From an uncultured Paenibacillaceae bacterium (GTDB lineage: Bacteria; Bacillota; Bacilli; Aneurinibacillales; Aneurinibacillaceae): a stretch of 59,895 nucleotides of DNA. Below the pieces are notes generated by a model. It was not told the origin of the DNA, did not search any database, and saw only the letters and a list, made by a program, of their open reading frames with translations. Positions 51,303 through 59,388 of this stretch are shown piece after piece (position 1 is the stretch's first letter; the number at the start of each line of letters is the position of its first letter). Both the position numbers and the translations under genes were made by a program. The stretch spans positions 1-59,895 of the forward strand of contig CALNBV010000224.1 of assembly GCA_937874515.1 (NCBI GenBank). Direction: 5' to 3'.

Positions 51303-52831
51303 GTCGAGTGAAACCGGTGGCATTAATTGTGATGGATGGTTACGGTATTCGCAATGAGGAAAAGGGAAATGCCATTTTACAGGCAAAAACCCCGAACCTT
51401 GACCGTTTCCGAACTGTGTATCCAAATACAGCCTTAGGTGCAAGCGGAATGTCTGTTGGCTTGCCTGATGGACAAATGGGGAATTCTGAAGTAGGCCATT
51501 TAAACCTGGGAGCAGGGAGAATTGTATACCAGGAATTAACCAGGGTGACAAAGGAAATTCAGGAAGGGACATTCTTTGAGAATGAAACATTTCTTGCTGC
51601 AATCGCCCATGCTAAAAAACATAACAGTGCCCTTCATCTTTATGGCCTTGTTTCAGATGGCGGTGTACATAGCCACATTCAACATTTATTTGCCTTATTA
51701 AAATTAGCCAAAATGCAGTCATTTGATCGGGTTTATGTTCATGCCTTTTTAGATGGTAGGGACGTAGCGCCAGACAGTGCTGTTCAATATATTCAACAAT
51801 TGCAGGATAAAATTGTTGAACTAGGCATTGGGAAAATTGCCACTGTGCAAGGGCGTTATTATGCCATGGACCGGGATAAACGGTGGGAGCGTACAGAAAA
51901 GTCCTATCGTGCCATGGTTTACGGGGATGGTCCTCGGTATACCGATCCAGTGCACGCTGTCAAAGAATCTTATGAAAAAAGCATCTTTGATGAATTTGTG
52001 ATGCCTACAGTTATTGTGCAAGAAGATGGCACTCCTGTTGCTCAGATTCAGGATCAAGATAGCATTATTTTCTTTAATTTTCGCCCAGACCGGGCGATTC
52101 AATTATCCCAGGTTTTCACCAATGAAGAATTTAAAGGATTTGACCGTGGGGAAAAACGTCCAAAAGATCTTTTTTATGTATGTTTAACTAAGTTTTCAGA
52201 GTCCGTTGATGGATATGTCGCTTATAAACCAACGAACCTGGATAATACCCTGGGTGAAGTATTGGCGAATAATAATATGAAACAATTGCGGATTGCGGAA
52301 ACAGAGAAATATCCTCATGTGACCTTCTTCTTTAGTGGGGGTCGGGAAGCAGAATTTCCTGGGGAAACTCGCATTCTGATTAATTCGCCCAAAGTGGCTA
52401 CCTATGATTTACAACCAGAAATGAGCATTTATGAAGTGACTGATGCCGTTATAGGTGAAGTAGAGAAAGACAATTTTGATGCCATTATTTTAAACTATGC
52501 CAACTGTGACATGGTAGGGCACACTGGTATGATGGAACCTACTATTCGTGCAGTGGAAGCTGTGGATGAATGCATTGGCCGTGTAGTGGATGCCATCACG
52601 GCAAAAGGCGGCGTTGCCCTCATTACCGCAGACCACGGTAATGCCGATGATATGATTACAGCACAAGGCAATCCTATTACATCACACTCTACGAATCCTG
52701 TTCCTTTTATTCTTACCATGGAGGGGGTTACCCTTCGCGAAGGCGGAGTGTTAGCGGATCTTTCCCCAACAATTTTAAAAATACTTGGAATTGAGCAACC
52801 TAAAGAAATGACAGGAACACCTCTTTTTTAA
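51299..52831 (+). CDS. gpmI: 2,3-bisphosphoglycerate-independent phosphoglycerate mutase
   Basis: A manganese-dependent mutase converting 3- to 2-phosphoglycerate. MDGYG (metal Asp) is near residue 11, the phosphoserine is in QMGNSEVGHLNLG near 62, and the metal sites are in NYANCDMVGHTG near 403 and ADHGNADDM near 444. 510 residues. Its ATG overlaps the tpiA stop. The alkaline-phosphatase-type (iPGM) enzyme is normal for endospore-forming Bacillota, where pH-sensitive Mn binding matters during sporulation. Confidence 0.97.
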   Translation: MSRVKPVALIVMDGYGIRNEEKGNAILQAKTPNLDRFRTVYPNTALGASGMSVGLPDGQMGNSEVGHLNLGAGRIVYQELTRVTKEIQEGTFFENETFLAAIAHAKKHNSALHLYGLVSDGGVHSHIQHLFALLKLAKMQSFDRVYVHAFLDGRDVAPDSAVQYIQQLQDKIVELGIGKIATVQGRYYAMDRDKRWERTEKSYRAMVYGDGPRYTDPVHAVKESYEKSIFDEFVMPTVIVQEDGTPVAQIQDQDSIIFFNFRPDRAIQLSQVFTNEEFKGFDRGEKRPKDLFYVCLTKFSESVDGYVAYKPTNLDNTLGEVLANNNMKQLRIAETEKYPHVTFFFSGGREAEFPGETRILINSPKVATYDLQPEMSIYEVTDAVIGEVEKDNFDAIILNYANCDMVGHTGMMEPTIRAVEAVDECIGRVVDAITAKGGVALITADHGNADDMITAQGNPITSHSTNPVPFILTMEGVTLREGGVLADLSPTILKILGIEQPKEMTGTPLF

Positions 52832-52845
52832 GTAGTATAATAGCC

Positions 52846-52880
52846 TTCATTTGGGCCCGAATTTTATTCGGGTCCATGAA
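52846..52880 (+). promoter_or_regulatory. Stable hairpin between gpmI and eno
   Basis: TTCAT-TTGGGCCCGAAT and ATTCGGGTCC-ATGAA form a roughly 16-bp stem around TTT. No T run follows, so it is more likely an mRNA processing or stabilising structure than a terminator. Confidence 0.55.
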
Positions 52881-52904
52881 TACATAATTTAAGGAGTGGA
52901 ACTC

Positions 52905-54191
52905 ATGACCATTATTCAAGACGTATACGCTCGCGAAGTATTGGATTCCCGCGGAAATCCAACAGTAGAAGTTGAAGTATATTTAGAATCTGGCGCTATG
53001 GGACGAGCTATTGTTCCTTCCGGCGCTTCTACCGGGGCTTATGAAGCAGTAGAACTTCGCGATGGGGATAAATCCCGTTACCTTGGCAAAGGGGTATTAA
53101 AAGCCGTTGAAAACGTAAACGACATTCTTGCTCCTGAATTAATAGGTTTAGATGCTATGGATCAAGTGGGCATCGACCAATTAATGATTCAATTAGATGG
53201 AACCCCTAACAAAGCTAAATTAGGGGCTAACGCTATTCTTGGCGTTTCCATGGCTGTTGCCCGTGCTTCTGCAGAAGCTCTTGGTGTTCCTTTATACGCA
53301 TATCTTGGGGGCTTCAATGCTAAAACCCTTCCTGTTCCAATGATGAACATTTTAAACGGTGGGGCACATGCGGATAACAACGTAGACATTCAAGAATTCA
53401 TGGCTATGCCTGTTGGCGCTGAAAGCTTCAAAGAAGCTCTTCGCATGGGTGCAGAAGTATTCCATAACTTAAAAGCTGTATTAAAAGAAAAAGGCTTGAA
53501 TACTGCTGTTGGCGATGAAGGCGGCTTTGCTCCTAACCTTGCTTCCAATGAAGAAGCGATTCAAACCATTCTTGAAGCCATTGAAAAGGCTGGATATGAA
53601 CCAGGCAAAGACATCATGATTGCTCTTGATGTTGCTTCCACTGAAGTTTACAAAGATGGCAACTATGTACTTGAGGGTGAAGGGGTAACAAAAACCACTG
53701 ATGAAATGGTTGACTACCTTGAAATGCTCGTAAATAAATACCCAATCATCTCCATTGAAGATGGCCTTGCTGAAGATGACTGGGAAGGTTGGAAAAAACT
53801 CACCGATCGCATTGGGGATCGTGTTCAATTAGTTGGGGACGACCTTTTCGTAACCAATACAGTTCGCCTTTCTCAAGGGATTGAACAAGGAACCGCTAAC
53901 TCTATCCTTGTAAAAGTAAACCAAATCGGTACCTTAACTGAAACCTTCGATGCCATTGAAATGGCAAAACGTGCTGGTTACACTGCTGTTATTTCTCACC
54001 GTTCTGGTGAATCTGAAGATTCTACCATCGCTGATATCGCAGTAGCAACCAACGCTGGCCAAATCAAAACTGGGGCACCTTCCCGTACTGACCGTGTTGC
54101 AAAATACAATCAATTGCTCCGCATTGAAGATGAATTAGCTTACATTAGCCAATTCGGTGGACGCAAAGCTTTCTATAACATCAATAAATAA
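52905..54191 (+). CDS. eno: Enolase
   Basis: It dehydrates 2-phosphoglycerate to phosphoenolpyruvate. DSRGNPTVEVEV is near residue 14, the catalytic Glu lies in GDEGGFAPN near 206, the metal Asp in ALDVASTE near 242, and the Lys and signature are in LVKVNQIGTLTETF near 337. 428 residues. ATG 52905 follows AAGGAGTGG. Codon choice is strongly biased (CGT/CGC for Arg, GAA, GTT), as expected for a highly expressed gene. Last gene of the gap-eno cluster. Confidence 0.98.
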   Translation: MTIIQDVYAREVLDSRGNPTVEVEVYLESGAMGRAIVPSGASTGAYEAVELRDGDKSRYLGKGVLKAVENVNDILAPELIGLDAMDQVGIDQLMIQLDGTPNKAKLGANAILGVSMAVARASAEALGVPLYAYLGGFNAKTLPVPMMNILNGGAHADNNVDIQEFMAMPVGAESFKEALRMGAEVFHNLKAVLKEKGLNTAVGDEGGFAPNLASNEEAIQTILEAIEKAGYEPGKDIMIALDVASTEVYKDGNYVLEGEGVTKTTDEMVDYLEMLVNKYPIISIEDGLAEDDWEGWKKLTDRIGDRVQLVGDDLFVTNTVRLSQGIEQGTANSILVKVNQIGTLTETFDAIEMAKRAGYTAVISHRSGESEDSTIADIAVATNAGQIKTGAPSRTDRVAKYNQLLRIEDELAYISQFGGRKAFYNINK

Positions 54192-54207
54192 TTAATGAAT
54201 AGGAAAA

Positions 54208-54244
54208 GACCAATAGCCAGGAAAATGGCTATTGGTCTTTTTTA
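54208..54244 (+). terminator. Terminator after eno
   Basis: GACCAATAGCCA and TGGCTATTGGTC form a perfect 12-bp stem around GGAAAA, followed by TTTTTT. Confidence 0.93.
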
Positions 54245-54283
54245 AAAAAAACAAACTTTCTTTAGGAATTATTTTATATTTAC

Positions 54284-54306
54284 TCGTATATACTATGTAT
54301 ATACGA
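54284..54306 (+). promoter_or_regulatory. Palindromic operator at the mazEF promoter
   Basis: Perfect 10-bp arms TCGTATATAC and GTATATACGA around TAT. The palindrome covers a TATACT -10 (54289-54294). This fits autorepression by the MazE/MazF complex. The -35 is not clear. Confidence 0.65.
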
Positions 54307-54383
54307 ACGAAGACCGGGGTGTTATAATGGAAAATAAGGAAATAGGAGACAAAAGACGAGGATCAAATAAGGAAGTGAAAAAG

Positions 54384-54635
54384 ATGACCGTAGCAACAAC
54401 TGTTCAAAAATGGGGGAATAGCCTGGCGGTTCGTATCCCCAGCGCTGTTGCAGAGCAAGTATCCATCAAGCAAGGTACGGAAATCGAGATTTGTATTGTA
54501 GGAGATGGGATTATTAAGATTGTACCGAAGAAAAAAATCAAGAAATATTCTTTAAATGAACTTCTGGCACAGATCACACCAGAGAATCGACATCAGGAAA
54601 TTGACTTTGGAAAAGAAGGGGATGAACTACTTTAA
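54384..54635 (+). CDS. mazE: MazE-type antitoxin (AbrB/SpoVT fold)
   Basis: The antitoxin of the adjacent MazF. The N-terminal swapped-hairpin DNA-binding domain reads VQKWGNSLAVRIPSAVA (about residues 7-23), followed by a flexible acidic C-terminal tail (ITPENRHQEIDFGKEGDE) that wraps the toxin. ATG 54384 gives 83 residues, the normal MazE length. An in-frame ATG at 54327 would add 19 charged residues and also has a GGGGTG upstream. Its TAA overlaps the mazF ATG by one base. Confidence 0.9.
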   Translation: MTVATTVQKWGNSLAVRIPSAVAEQVSIKQGTEIEICIVGDGIIKIVPKKKIKKYSLNELLAQITPENRHQEIDFGKEGDELL

Positions 54636-54979
54636 TGCCGGCACCGGACAGAGGCGATTTAGTTTTCGTAGATTTTAACCCTCAAGCTGGACATGAACAA
54701 GCTGGGCAGCGACCCGGGATTGTACTATCACCGAAAGCATTTAATGAAGCCACTGGATTTGCTACTGTCTGCCCCATTACCACACAGAAAAAAGGGTATC
54801 CTTTCGAAGTAGAGCTACCGGAGGGATTGAATATTTCAGGGGTGATTTTAACGGATCAGCAGAAAAACCTGGATTGGCGAGCCCGTAATTTTCGAATAAG
54901 GGACCATGCACCTGACCACGTTACCGATGATTGTGTTGCAAAAATCCACACCTTTGTGAATTACAGTGAGTATTATTAA
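54635..54979 (+). CDS. mazF: MazF-type mRNA interferase toxin
   Basis: A sequence-specific endoribonuclease of the PemK/MazF fold, 114 residues: GDLVFVDFNPQAGHEQAGQRP (residues 7-27 with the catalytic Arg) is followed by the Thr-containing CPITTQKKGYPFEVEL near 50, and DQQKNLDWRAR near 82. The GHEQAGQRP and WRAR features resemble proteobacterial MazF more than the Bacillus EndoA/NdoA toxin. It is coupled to mazE by an overlapping start. Confidence 0.93.
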   Translation: MPAPDRGDLVFVDFNPQAGHEQAGQRPGIVLSPKAFNEATGFATVCPITTQKKGYPFEVELPEGLNISGVILTDQQKNLDWRARNFRIRDHAPDHVTDDCVAKIHTFVNYSEYY

Positions 54980-55015
54980 GGCCATTAGTCACGGATATGA
55001 CTAATGGCCTTTTTG
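54979..55015 (+). terminator. Terminator after mazF
   Basis: AAGGCCATTAGTCA and TGACTAATGGCCTT form a 14-bp stem with a 6-base loop, followed by TTT. Confidence 0.9.
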
Positions 55016-55045
55016 GGCACTATAAGAATTTATGCTAAGATGCTA

Positions 55046-55114
55046 TTGAATCAAATCAGTTGCCTTTTTGCGAGCCGATTCTAGGGAAACTGAACTGGCA
55101 TTGATTTGATTCAA
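55046..55114 (-). terminator. Inverted repeat downstream of the ABC importer operon
   Basis: TTGAATCAAATCA-GTTGCC (55046-55064) pairs with GGCA-TTGATTTGATTCAA (55097-55114). It sits eight bases beyond the stop of the substrate-binding protein gene, so it may end that operon, but there is no clear T run on the minus strand. Confidence 0.4.
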
Positions 55115-55121
55115 AGCAGCT

Positions 55122-56135
55122 TTATTTATTGGCTTTTTCAATAAAACTGCTATTTAAATACTTCGTAAGATCTATTTTATTTTTCACCACAGGATTTTCC
55201 CCAACACTAAATTGCTGCACAAACTTTTTCCATGAATCTTGATAAATGTATCCATAACCTTTGTTAGGCTCTAAAGGTGTTGATAATCCAATGAAAGTAT
55301 CAAGGAATAAACGTCCCACTTTTTCATCGGTATACTGTTCTGGGACAGCCTTTTTCATTACATTATAGGCTTCATTGGGGTTTTTGATAGAGAAATCAGT
55401 TGCTTTTGCGACGGCCCTTGTTATTTTCTCTACAAGTTCAGGTTGTTCTTTTACGGTCTTGCCATTGGCAATAATGGCTGTTGAAGGCAATGATTTGTAT
55501 CCATTGGGAATGAGAGATGTTGATTCAAACCCTTTTGCATAAAGGGAAATCAAATCATGGGCTCCACCGCTATAGGCATGAATGGCTCCCTTTTCAAAGG
55601 CAGCTAAAATGGAAGTGGCTTCTGTTCCCACGGCGCGAAGGGTCACATCTCGATCTGGATTTAACCCGGCACTAGTAAGAATGGAGCGAACCATGGGGAC
55701 TTCCCCACCACCCAGGTCACTGATGCCAATTACTTTCCCTTTTAACTGACGAATATCAGTAATGGGAGAGTTCTTCGGAACCATGAAGTCGAACAGGTTT
55801 TTTACATTAACTTGATAAACGGCCTGGATATCGATGCCTTTATCCCAGGCAGGCAAGAGAGCTGACACAGCTGTAATCCCTACGTCAACAGTACCAGCAC
55901 CTACTTGTTGCACCACGTAGGTACCACCTTTACCTGAAACAAGTTCCACATCAATGCCTTCATTTTGAAAATACCCTTTTTCTTTGGCGATATAGGCATA
56001 GTACATGGCTGTTCCTTCTGCAGCTAATAAGAGTTGGACTTTTCCGCCCTTGCTCGAGGAGTTGGTTGCCTGGCTTCCGCATCCTGCAAGTATGAAGACT
56101 AGAATTAGGGATACAATGAAATTGATTTTTTTCAT
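55122..56135 (-). CDS. ABC transporter substrate-binding lipoprotein (SsuA/NMT1-like)
   Basis: 337 residues with a lipoprotein signal (LVFILAGC, Cys near 19) and the NMT1/SsuA periplasmic-binding fold: EGTAMYYAYIAKEKGYFQNEGI near 35, GAGTVDVGI near 75, GKVIGISDLGGGE near 130. Likely ligands are sulfonates, a thiamine-pyrimidine precursor or a related small anion; the sequence alone does not decide. It would be lipidated by the Lgt encoded at 24110. Last gene of a three-gene minus-strand operon. Confidence 0.85.
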   Translation of the reverse strand: MKKINFIVSLILVFILAGCGSQATNSSSKGGKVQLLLAAEGTAMYYAYIAKEKGYFQNEGIDVELVSGKGGTYVVQQVGAGTVDVGITAVSALLPAWDKGIDIQAVYQVNVKNLFDFMVPKNSPITDIRQLKGKVIGISDLGGGEVPMVRSILTSAGLNPDRDVTLRAVGTEATSILAAFEKGAIHAYSGGAHDLISLYAKGFESTSLIPNGYKSLPSTAIIANGKTVKEQPELVEKITRAVAKATDFSIKNPNEAYNVMKKAVPEQYTDEKVGRLFLDTFIGLSTPLEPNKGYGYIYQDSWKKFVQQFSVGENPVVKNKIDLTKYLNSSFIEKANK

Positions 56136-56155
56136 GAAATAACCTCCTCGTAGAA

Positions 56156-56980
56156 TTAAATGATTTTGTCGTGATCTCCCCAGAAAATGAGCTTACGATC
56201 TAGCCATTCAATGATTAGATATAGAACTAAGCCAATGAGAGATAAAATCACAATCAAGGCATATACTTTTGGAATTTCAAGTTGGAAGTTAAACGTATCT
56301 AGCAAAAGTCCTAAACCTTCATTGGCTCCCACGAATTCCCCAACAATGGCTCCAATTAAAGCGAAGGTGAGGGAGGATTTTAAGCCGGCAAATATATTCG
56401 GGAGTGCTGTAGGCAAGGATAGTTTTAAGAAAATATCCCTTTTCCGTGCTACCATCGATTGAAAAAGAAGGCGGCTTTCTTCATCAACGGATTTCAGTCC
56501 GACAACGGTATTAACAAAGGTAGGGAAAAAACAAATGGTCATTGCCATGACCACTTTCGCTGTGGAGCCGAAGCCAAACCAGGTAACGAAAATGGGGGCA
56601 AGGGCAATTTTTGGGATGGCTTGAAAAACAACGATAAATGGATTCAATACTTTATATAGGGTTAAGTTTGCGGAAACAATAATCCCCAGAATAATTGCAA
56701 GAATTCCGCCAATCAAAAATCCCGCAATGGTTTCGTAAAGGGTAACGCCCAAATGGAGATAGAAAAATGAAGAGGTGATTAATTCCCCAGTTGCAACGAG
56801 CACGAGAGAGGGGGCAGGCAGAATTAAAGGATGAAATACCCCTACTCTACATAAGAGTTCCCATAGAAATAGTGTAACAACAAGGAGAATGGTTGATAGA
56901 ATGGCTTCCTTGTTCCAAAGGGTTTTACGAGGTTTTTCCCTTTTGTTCATTTGTATTGTTTTTTCTATGGCTGTTCTCAT
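56156..56980 (-). CDS. ABC transporter permease (SsuC/TauC-like)
   Basis: 274 residues with six membrane helices and the BPD_transp_1 coupling loop, FVGANEGLGLLL near 218 following KLSLPTALPNIFAGLKSSL near 185. Start at 56980 overlaps the ATPase stop (ATGA); an internal ATG at 56950 is possible. It completes an SsuABC/ThiXYZ-type importer with its neighbours. Confidence 0.88.
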   Translation of the reverse strand: MRTAIEKTIQMNKREKPRKTLWNKEAILSTILLVVTLFLWELLCRVGVFHPLILPAPSLVLVATGELITSSFFYLHLGVTLYETIAGFLIGGILAIILGIIVSANLTLYKVLNPFIVVFQAIPKIALAPIFVTWFGFGSTAKVVMAMTICFFPTFVNTVVGLKSVDEESRLLFQSMVARKRDIFLKLSLPTALPNIFAGLKSSLTFALIGAIVGEFVGANEGLGLLLDTFNFQLEIPKVYALIVILSLIGLVLYLIIEWLDRKLIFWGDHDKII

Positions 56981-57783
56981 GTGCGACCCACTCCCAACAG
57001 TTCACGAATATGTAGTACATAGTCCGCATATTGCTTCGTTGCCATCACTTGATCAGTCCTCGGCTTGGGAATCTCAATTTCCATATTGTCCAGTACATGG
57101 CCAGGGTTGATTCCCATTACAACCACTCTGTCAGACATCAACACGGCTTCACTAATGTTATGGGTGACCAGTATGACGGTTTTACCACTTTTTTCAGCAA
57201 TATCCATAAGGGAAAAATTAAGTGTTTCCCTTGTAAATTCATCGAGGGCACCAAAGGGTTCATCTAATAATAGAATATCTGGGTCATTCATTAAGGTACG
57301 GGCAAGGGAAATCCGTTGTTGCATCCCACCGGATAACTCTTTTGTATAATATTTTTCATAGCCTTTTAATCCTACTAACTCTAATAACTCACTTACTCGT
57401 TTCTTAGCAGCCTGTAAATTCCCTTTTGCTAGTTCTACAGGTAGAATGAGATTTTCTTCAACAGTTCTCCAGGGAAGTAAAACAGCCTTTTGAAACATAA
57501 AACCAATGTTTTTCTTGGGGCCTTTTACGTTTTCCTGATTAATCAGTAACTGGCCACTTGAACGATCCAGTAATCCTCCTATGATCTTTAATAGAGTGGA
57601 TTTCCCACACCCACTGGGTCCAAGTAATGAAACGAACTCTCCTTTATTCACTTGAAGATTAATGTTTTCAAGTACATTCACCTTGCGACCATCTTTAGTA
57701 AAGGACTTAGAAACATTTTGAATGACAATTTGATGGTCTTGATAGTAAGTACTTTCTAACGTTTTGTTTGCAACATGGCTCAT
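56977..57783 (-). CDS. ABC transporter ATP-binding protein (SsuB/TauB-like)
   Basis: 268 residues: Walker A GPSGCGKST near residue 56, LSGGMQQRISLARTL near 150, and Walker B ILLLDEPFGALDEFTRE near 170, the nitrate/sulfonate/taurine ATPase pattern. Start at 57783 behind AAGGAGGTATAAG. A TATAAT-type -10 lies on the minus strand at 57846-57851. No riboswitch (for example TPP or SAM) was recognised in the short leader, which leaves the substrate open. Confidence 0.9.
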   Translation of the reverse strand: MSHVANKTLESTYYQDHQIVIQNVSKSFTKDGRKVNVLENINLQVNKGEFVSLLGPSGCGKSTLLKIIGGLLDRSSGQLLINQENVKGPKKNIGFMFQKAVLLPWRTVEENLILPVELAKGNLQAAKKRVSELLELVGLKGYEKYYTKELSGGMQQRISLARTLMNDPDILLLDEPFGALDEFTRETLNFSLMDIAEKSGKTVILVTHNISEAVLMSDRVVVMGINPGHVLDNMEIEIPKPRTDQVMATKQYADYVLHIRELLGVGRT

Positions 57784-57914
57784 CTTATACCTCCTTCGCT
57801 ACTATGGATATGGAATGTCTACTACTAAAAAAGAGTATTGAACCCATTATACAAAATTTTCTGAATCTTTTGTGTAATATTTTTGGCAGATAAGAATAAA
57901 AAAAGCCCTTATCT

Positions 57915-57966
57915 TTAAAAGAGCGTTAAGAAACTCTTAAGAATTATCCCACTAATATCTTAAGAA
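57915..57966 (+). promoter_or_regulatory. Direct TTAAGAA repeats upstream of the VanY-like gene
   Basis: TTAAGAA occurs at 57926, 57937 and 57960, and TTAAAAG at 57915. The first three sites are spaced exactly 11 bp apart, as for OmpR/PhoB-family response regulators. They lie just upstream of a TATGAT (57975-57980), an activator-like position. The rest of the 57784-58012 spacer shows only promoter-like AT-rich sequence. Confidence 0.5.
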
Positions 57967-58012
57967 CCTATTGATATGATTGTTTTGACATGTTGTTAAT
58001 GGGGGCGAAAAA

Positions 58013-58486
58013 ATGGTACTAAAAGAATTTAAATATATTTTTTTACTAATGGTTTCTATTCTGTTAGTCATTTTCTTATATCAATATAAATGGGTAATTA
58101 ATTATTATGGAGAAGGACCTCTGGCTTTTGAGTTAAATTATTTATTAAATACAGATCGATGGGTTAAAGGGGAGATAAAGGGATTAGATCCCCAATTGGT
58201 AGAAAAGCTTGAACAATTGGGGCAAGGAATTGGAGAGAGAATTTCCATTACGTCAGGATATCGAACCCTTGAAGAACAACAACAATTATGGGATGAGTCG
58301 GATAAAAGCGGGAAATGGGTGGCTAGGCCTGGAGAATCCAAACATAATATGGGGTTGGCTGTTGATGTAGGAAATGAGACCATCAGAGCCATGACCAATG
58401 ATGAACTTGCCCAATACCAACTATATAAACCTATGGATTATGAAAATTGGCATCTTGAGCCCATTGAGACGAGAGTGGCTCGGTAG
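58013..58486 (+). CDS. Membrane-anchored D-alanyl-D-alanine carboxypeptidase/dipeptidase (VanY/M15)
   Basis: 157 residues: an N-terminal membrane anchor (about 7-25) and a compact M15B peptidase domain. Zinc ligands are evident: His111 and Asp118 in SKHNMGLAVD and His147 in NWHLEP; SITSGYRTLEEQQQLW near 80 is the family lead-in. It trims D-Ala from peptidoglycan stem peptides or dipeptides outside the cell. ATG 58013 follows GGGGGCG. It is followed after 64 bp by a Fur-family regulator. Confidence 0.87.
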   Translation: MVLKEFKYIFLLMVSILLVIFLYQYKWVINYYGEGPLAFELNYLLNTDRWVKGEIKGLDPQLVEKLEQLGQGIGERISITSGYRTLEEQQQLWDESDKSGKWVARPGESKHNMGLAVDVGNETIRAMTNDELAQYQLYKPMDYENWHLEPIETRVAR

Positions 58487-58550
58487 CCTCTAGCACTCCA
58501 TTTATAGTATATTAATAGTAGAAAGGGTATAAATGGATGGAGGACCGACC

Positions 58551-58970
58551 ATGATAGATAGGATTATACAGAAGATTAAAGATAAGGGTGGGCGCATGAC
58601 CATTCAACGTGTCACAATTCTTGAATTGTTGGCGAAATTGGATCATCCTACGGCCGAGGAAATTTTTCAGTATACCCATGACCGTTTTCCATCCTTATCC
58701 TTTACTACGGTATATAATACATTAAAGTCCTTTAAACAATTAGGGGTCATCCAAGAATACTATATGGAGGAACGTTCCCGTTTTGAGTTATCAGAAAAAC
58801 CTCATCCCCATTTTCATTGTTTACAATGTGGCTGTTTAAATGATTTAGATCCGGGGAAAATAACTATTATAATGGACGAAACATTGGAAGAAGAGCTGGC
58901 ACCTGTGGACGTTGAATTATTTTTACATGGTTTTTGCCAGGATTGTAGGAGAAATGAAGACAAATCTTGA
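58551..58970 (+). CDS. Fur-family regulator, PerR-like
   Basis: 139 residues: a winged-helix domain (about 1-75, RMTIQRVTILELL and SFTTVYNTLKSFKQLGVIQEYY) and a dimerisation domain with two structural-zinc Cys pairs (CLQCG and CQDC). His residues in KPHPHFHC and Asp in LNDLD occupy the regulatory-metal site; Asp at the latter position is the PerR-type residue, whereas Fur has Glu. The other PerR Asp (RFDF) is Glu here (RFEL), so PerR is likely but not certain. ATG 58551 follows GGAGGA; ATG 58533 is an alternative. Confidence 0.82.
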   Translation: MIDRIIQKIKDKGGRMTIQRVTILELLAKLDHPTAEEIFQYTHDRFPSLSFTTVYNTLKSFKQLGVIQEYYMEERSRFELSEKPHPHFHCLQCGCLNDLDPGKITIIMDETLEEELAPVDVELFLHGFCQDCRRNEDKS

Positions 58971-59026
58971 ATGAATATAATGTTTGTGATAGAGTAAATT
59001 TGAGTACGTAGAGGAGGATATGAGCC

Positions 59027-59263
59027 GTGGCTTTGGCATTAAAAATAATCCTAGTTATTGTTTCTATTTCATTAATCGTAATTGTATTAGCCCAATCAGG
59101 GAAAAGCGCAGGCCTTTCTGGAGCTATTGCTGGTGGTGCAGAGCAGTTTTTCGGGAAAGCAAAAGCCCGGGGAATTGATGCCTTTCTTCATCGGATGACA
59201 GTGATTTTGGCTGTATTGTTTATGGTATTGTCAATCCTAGTTGCATATTTCGTGCGGGCTTAA
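59027..59263 (+). CDS. secG: Preprotein translocase subunit SecG
   Basis: 78 residues with two membrane helices (about 3-22 and 57-76) and the conserved loop QSGKSAGLSGAIAGGAEQFFGKAKARG in between (residues 24-50), characteristic of SecG. It assists SecYEG during export. GTG start behind GAGGAGG. It sits between the Fur-family gene and a carboxylesterase, the secG-est order common in Bacillales. Confidence 0.96.
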   Translation: MALALKIILVIVSISLIVIVLAQSGKSAGLSGAIAGGAEQFFGKAKARGIDAFLHRMTVILAVLFMVLSILVAYFVRA

Positions 59264-59286
59264 TAATTGTAAAGATGGAGAAAGTG

Positions 59287-59317
59287 AACAGCAAGTAGTG
59301 AAGCTTGCTGTTTTTTT
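59287..59317 (+). terminator. Terminator after secG
   Basis: AACAGCAAG and CTTGCTGTT pair around an 8-base loop, followed by TTTTT. Confidence 0.9.
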
Positions 59318-59388
59318 GTAATTTTTTTTAGAGGATAACTTTTCCAATTTTCTTTAAGTTTATAGCGCTTAGGAAAGGGATGGACATC

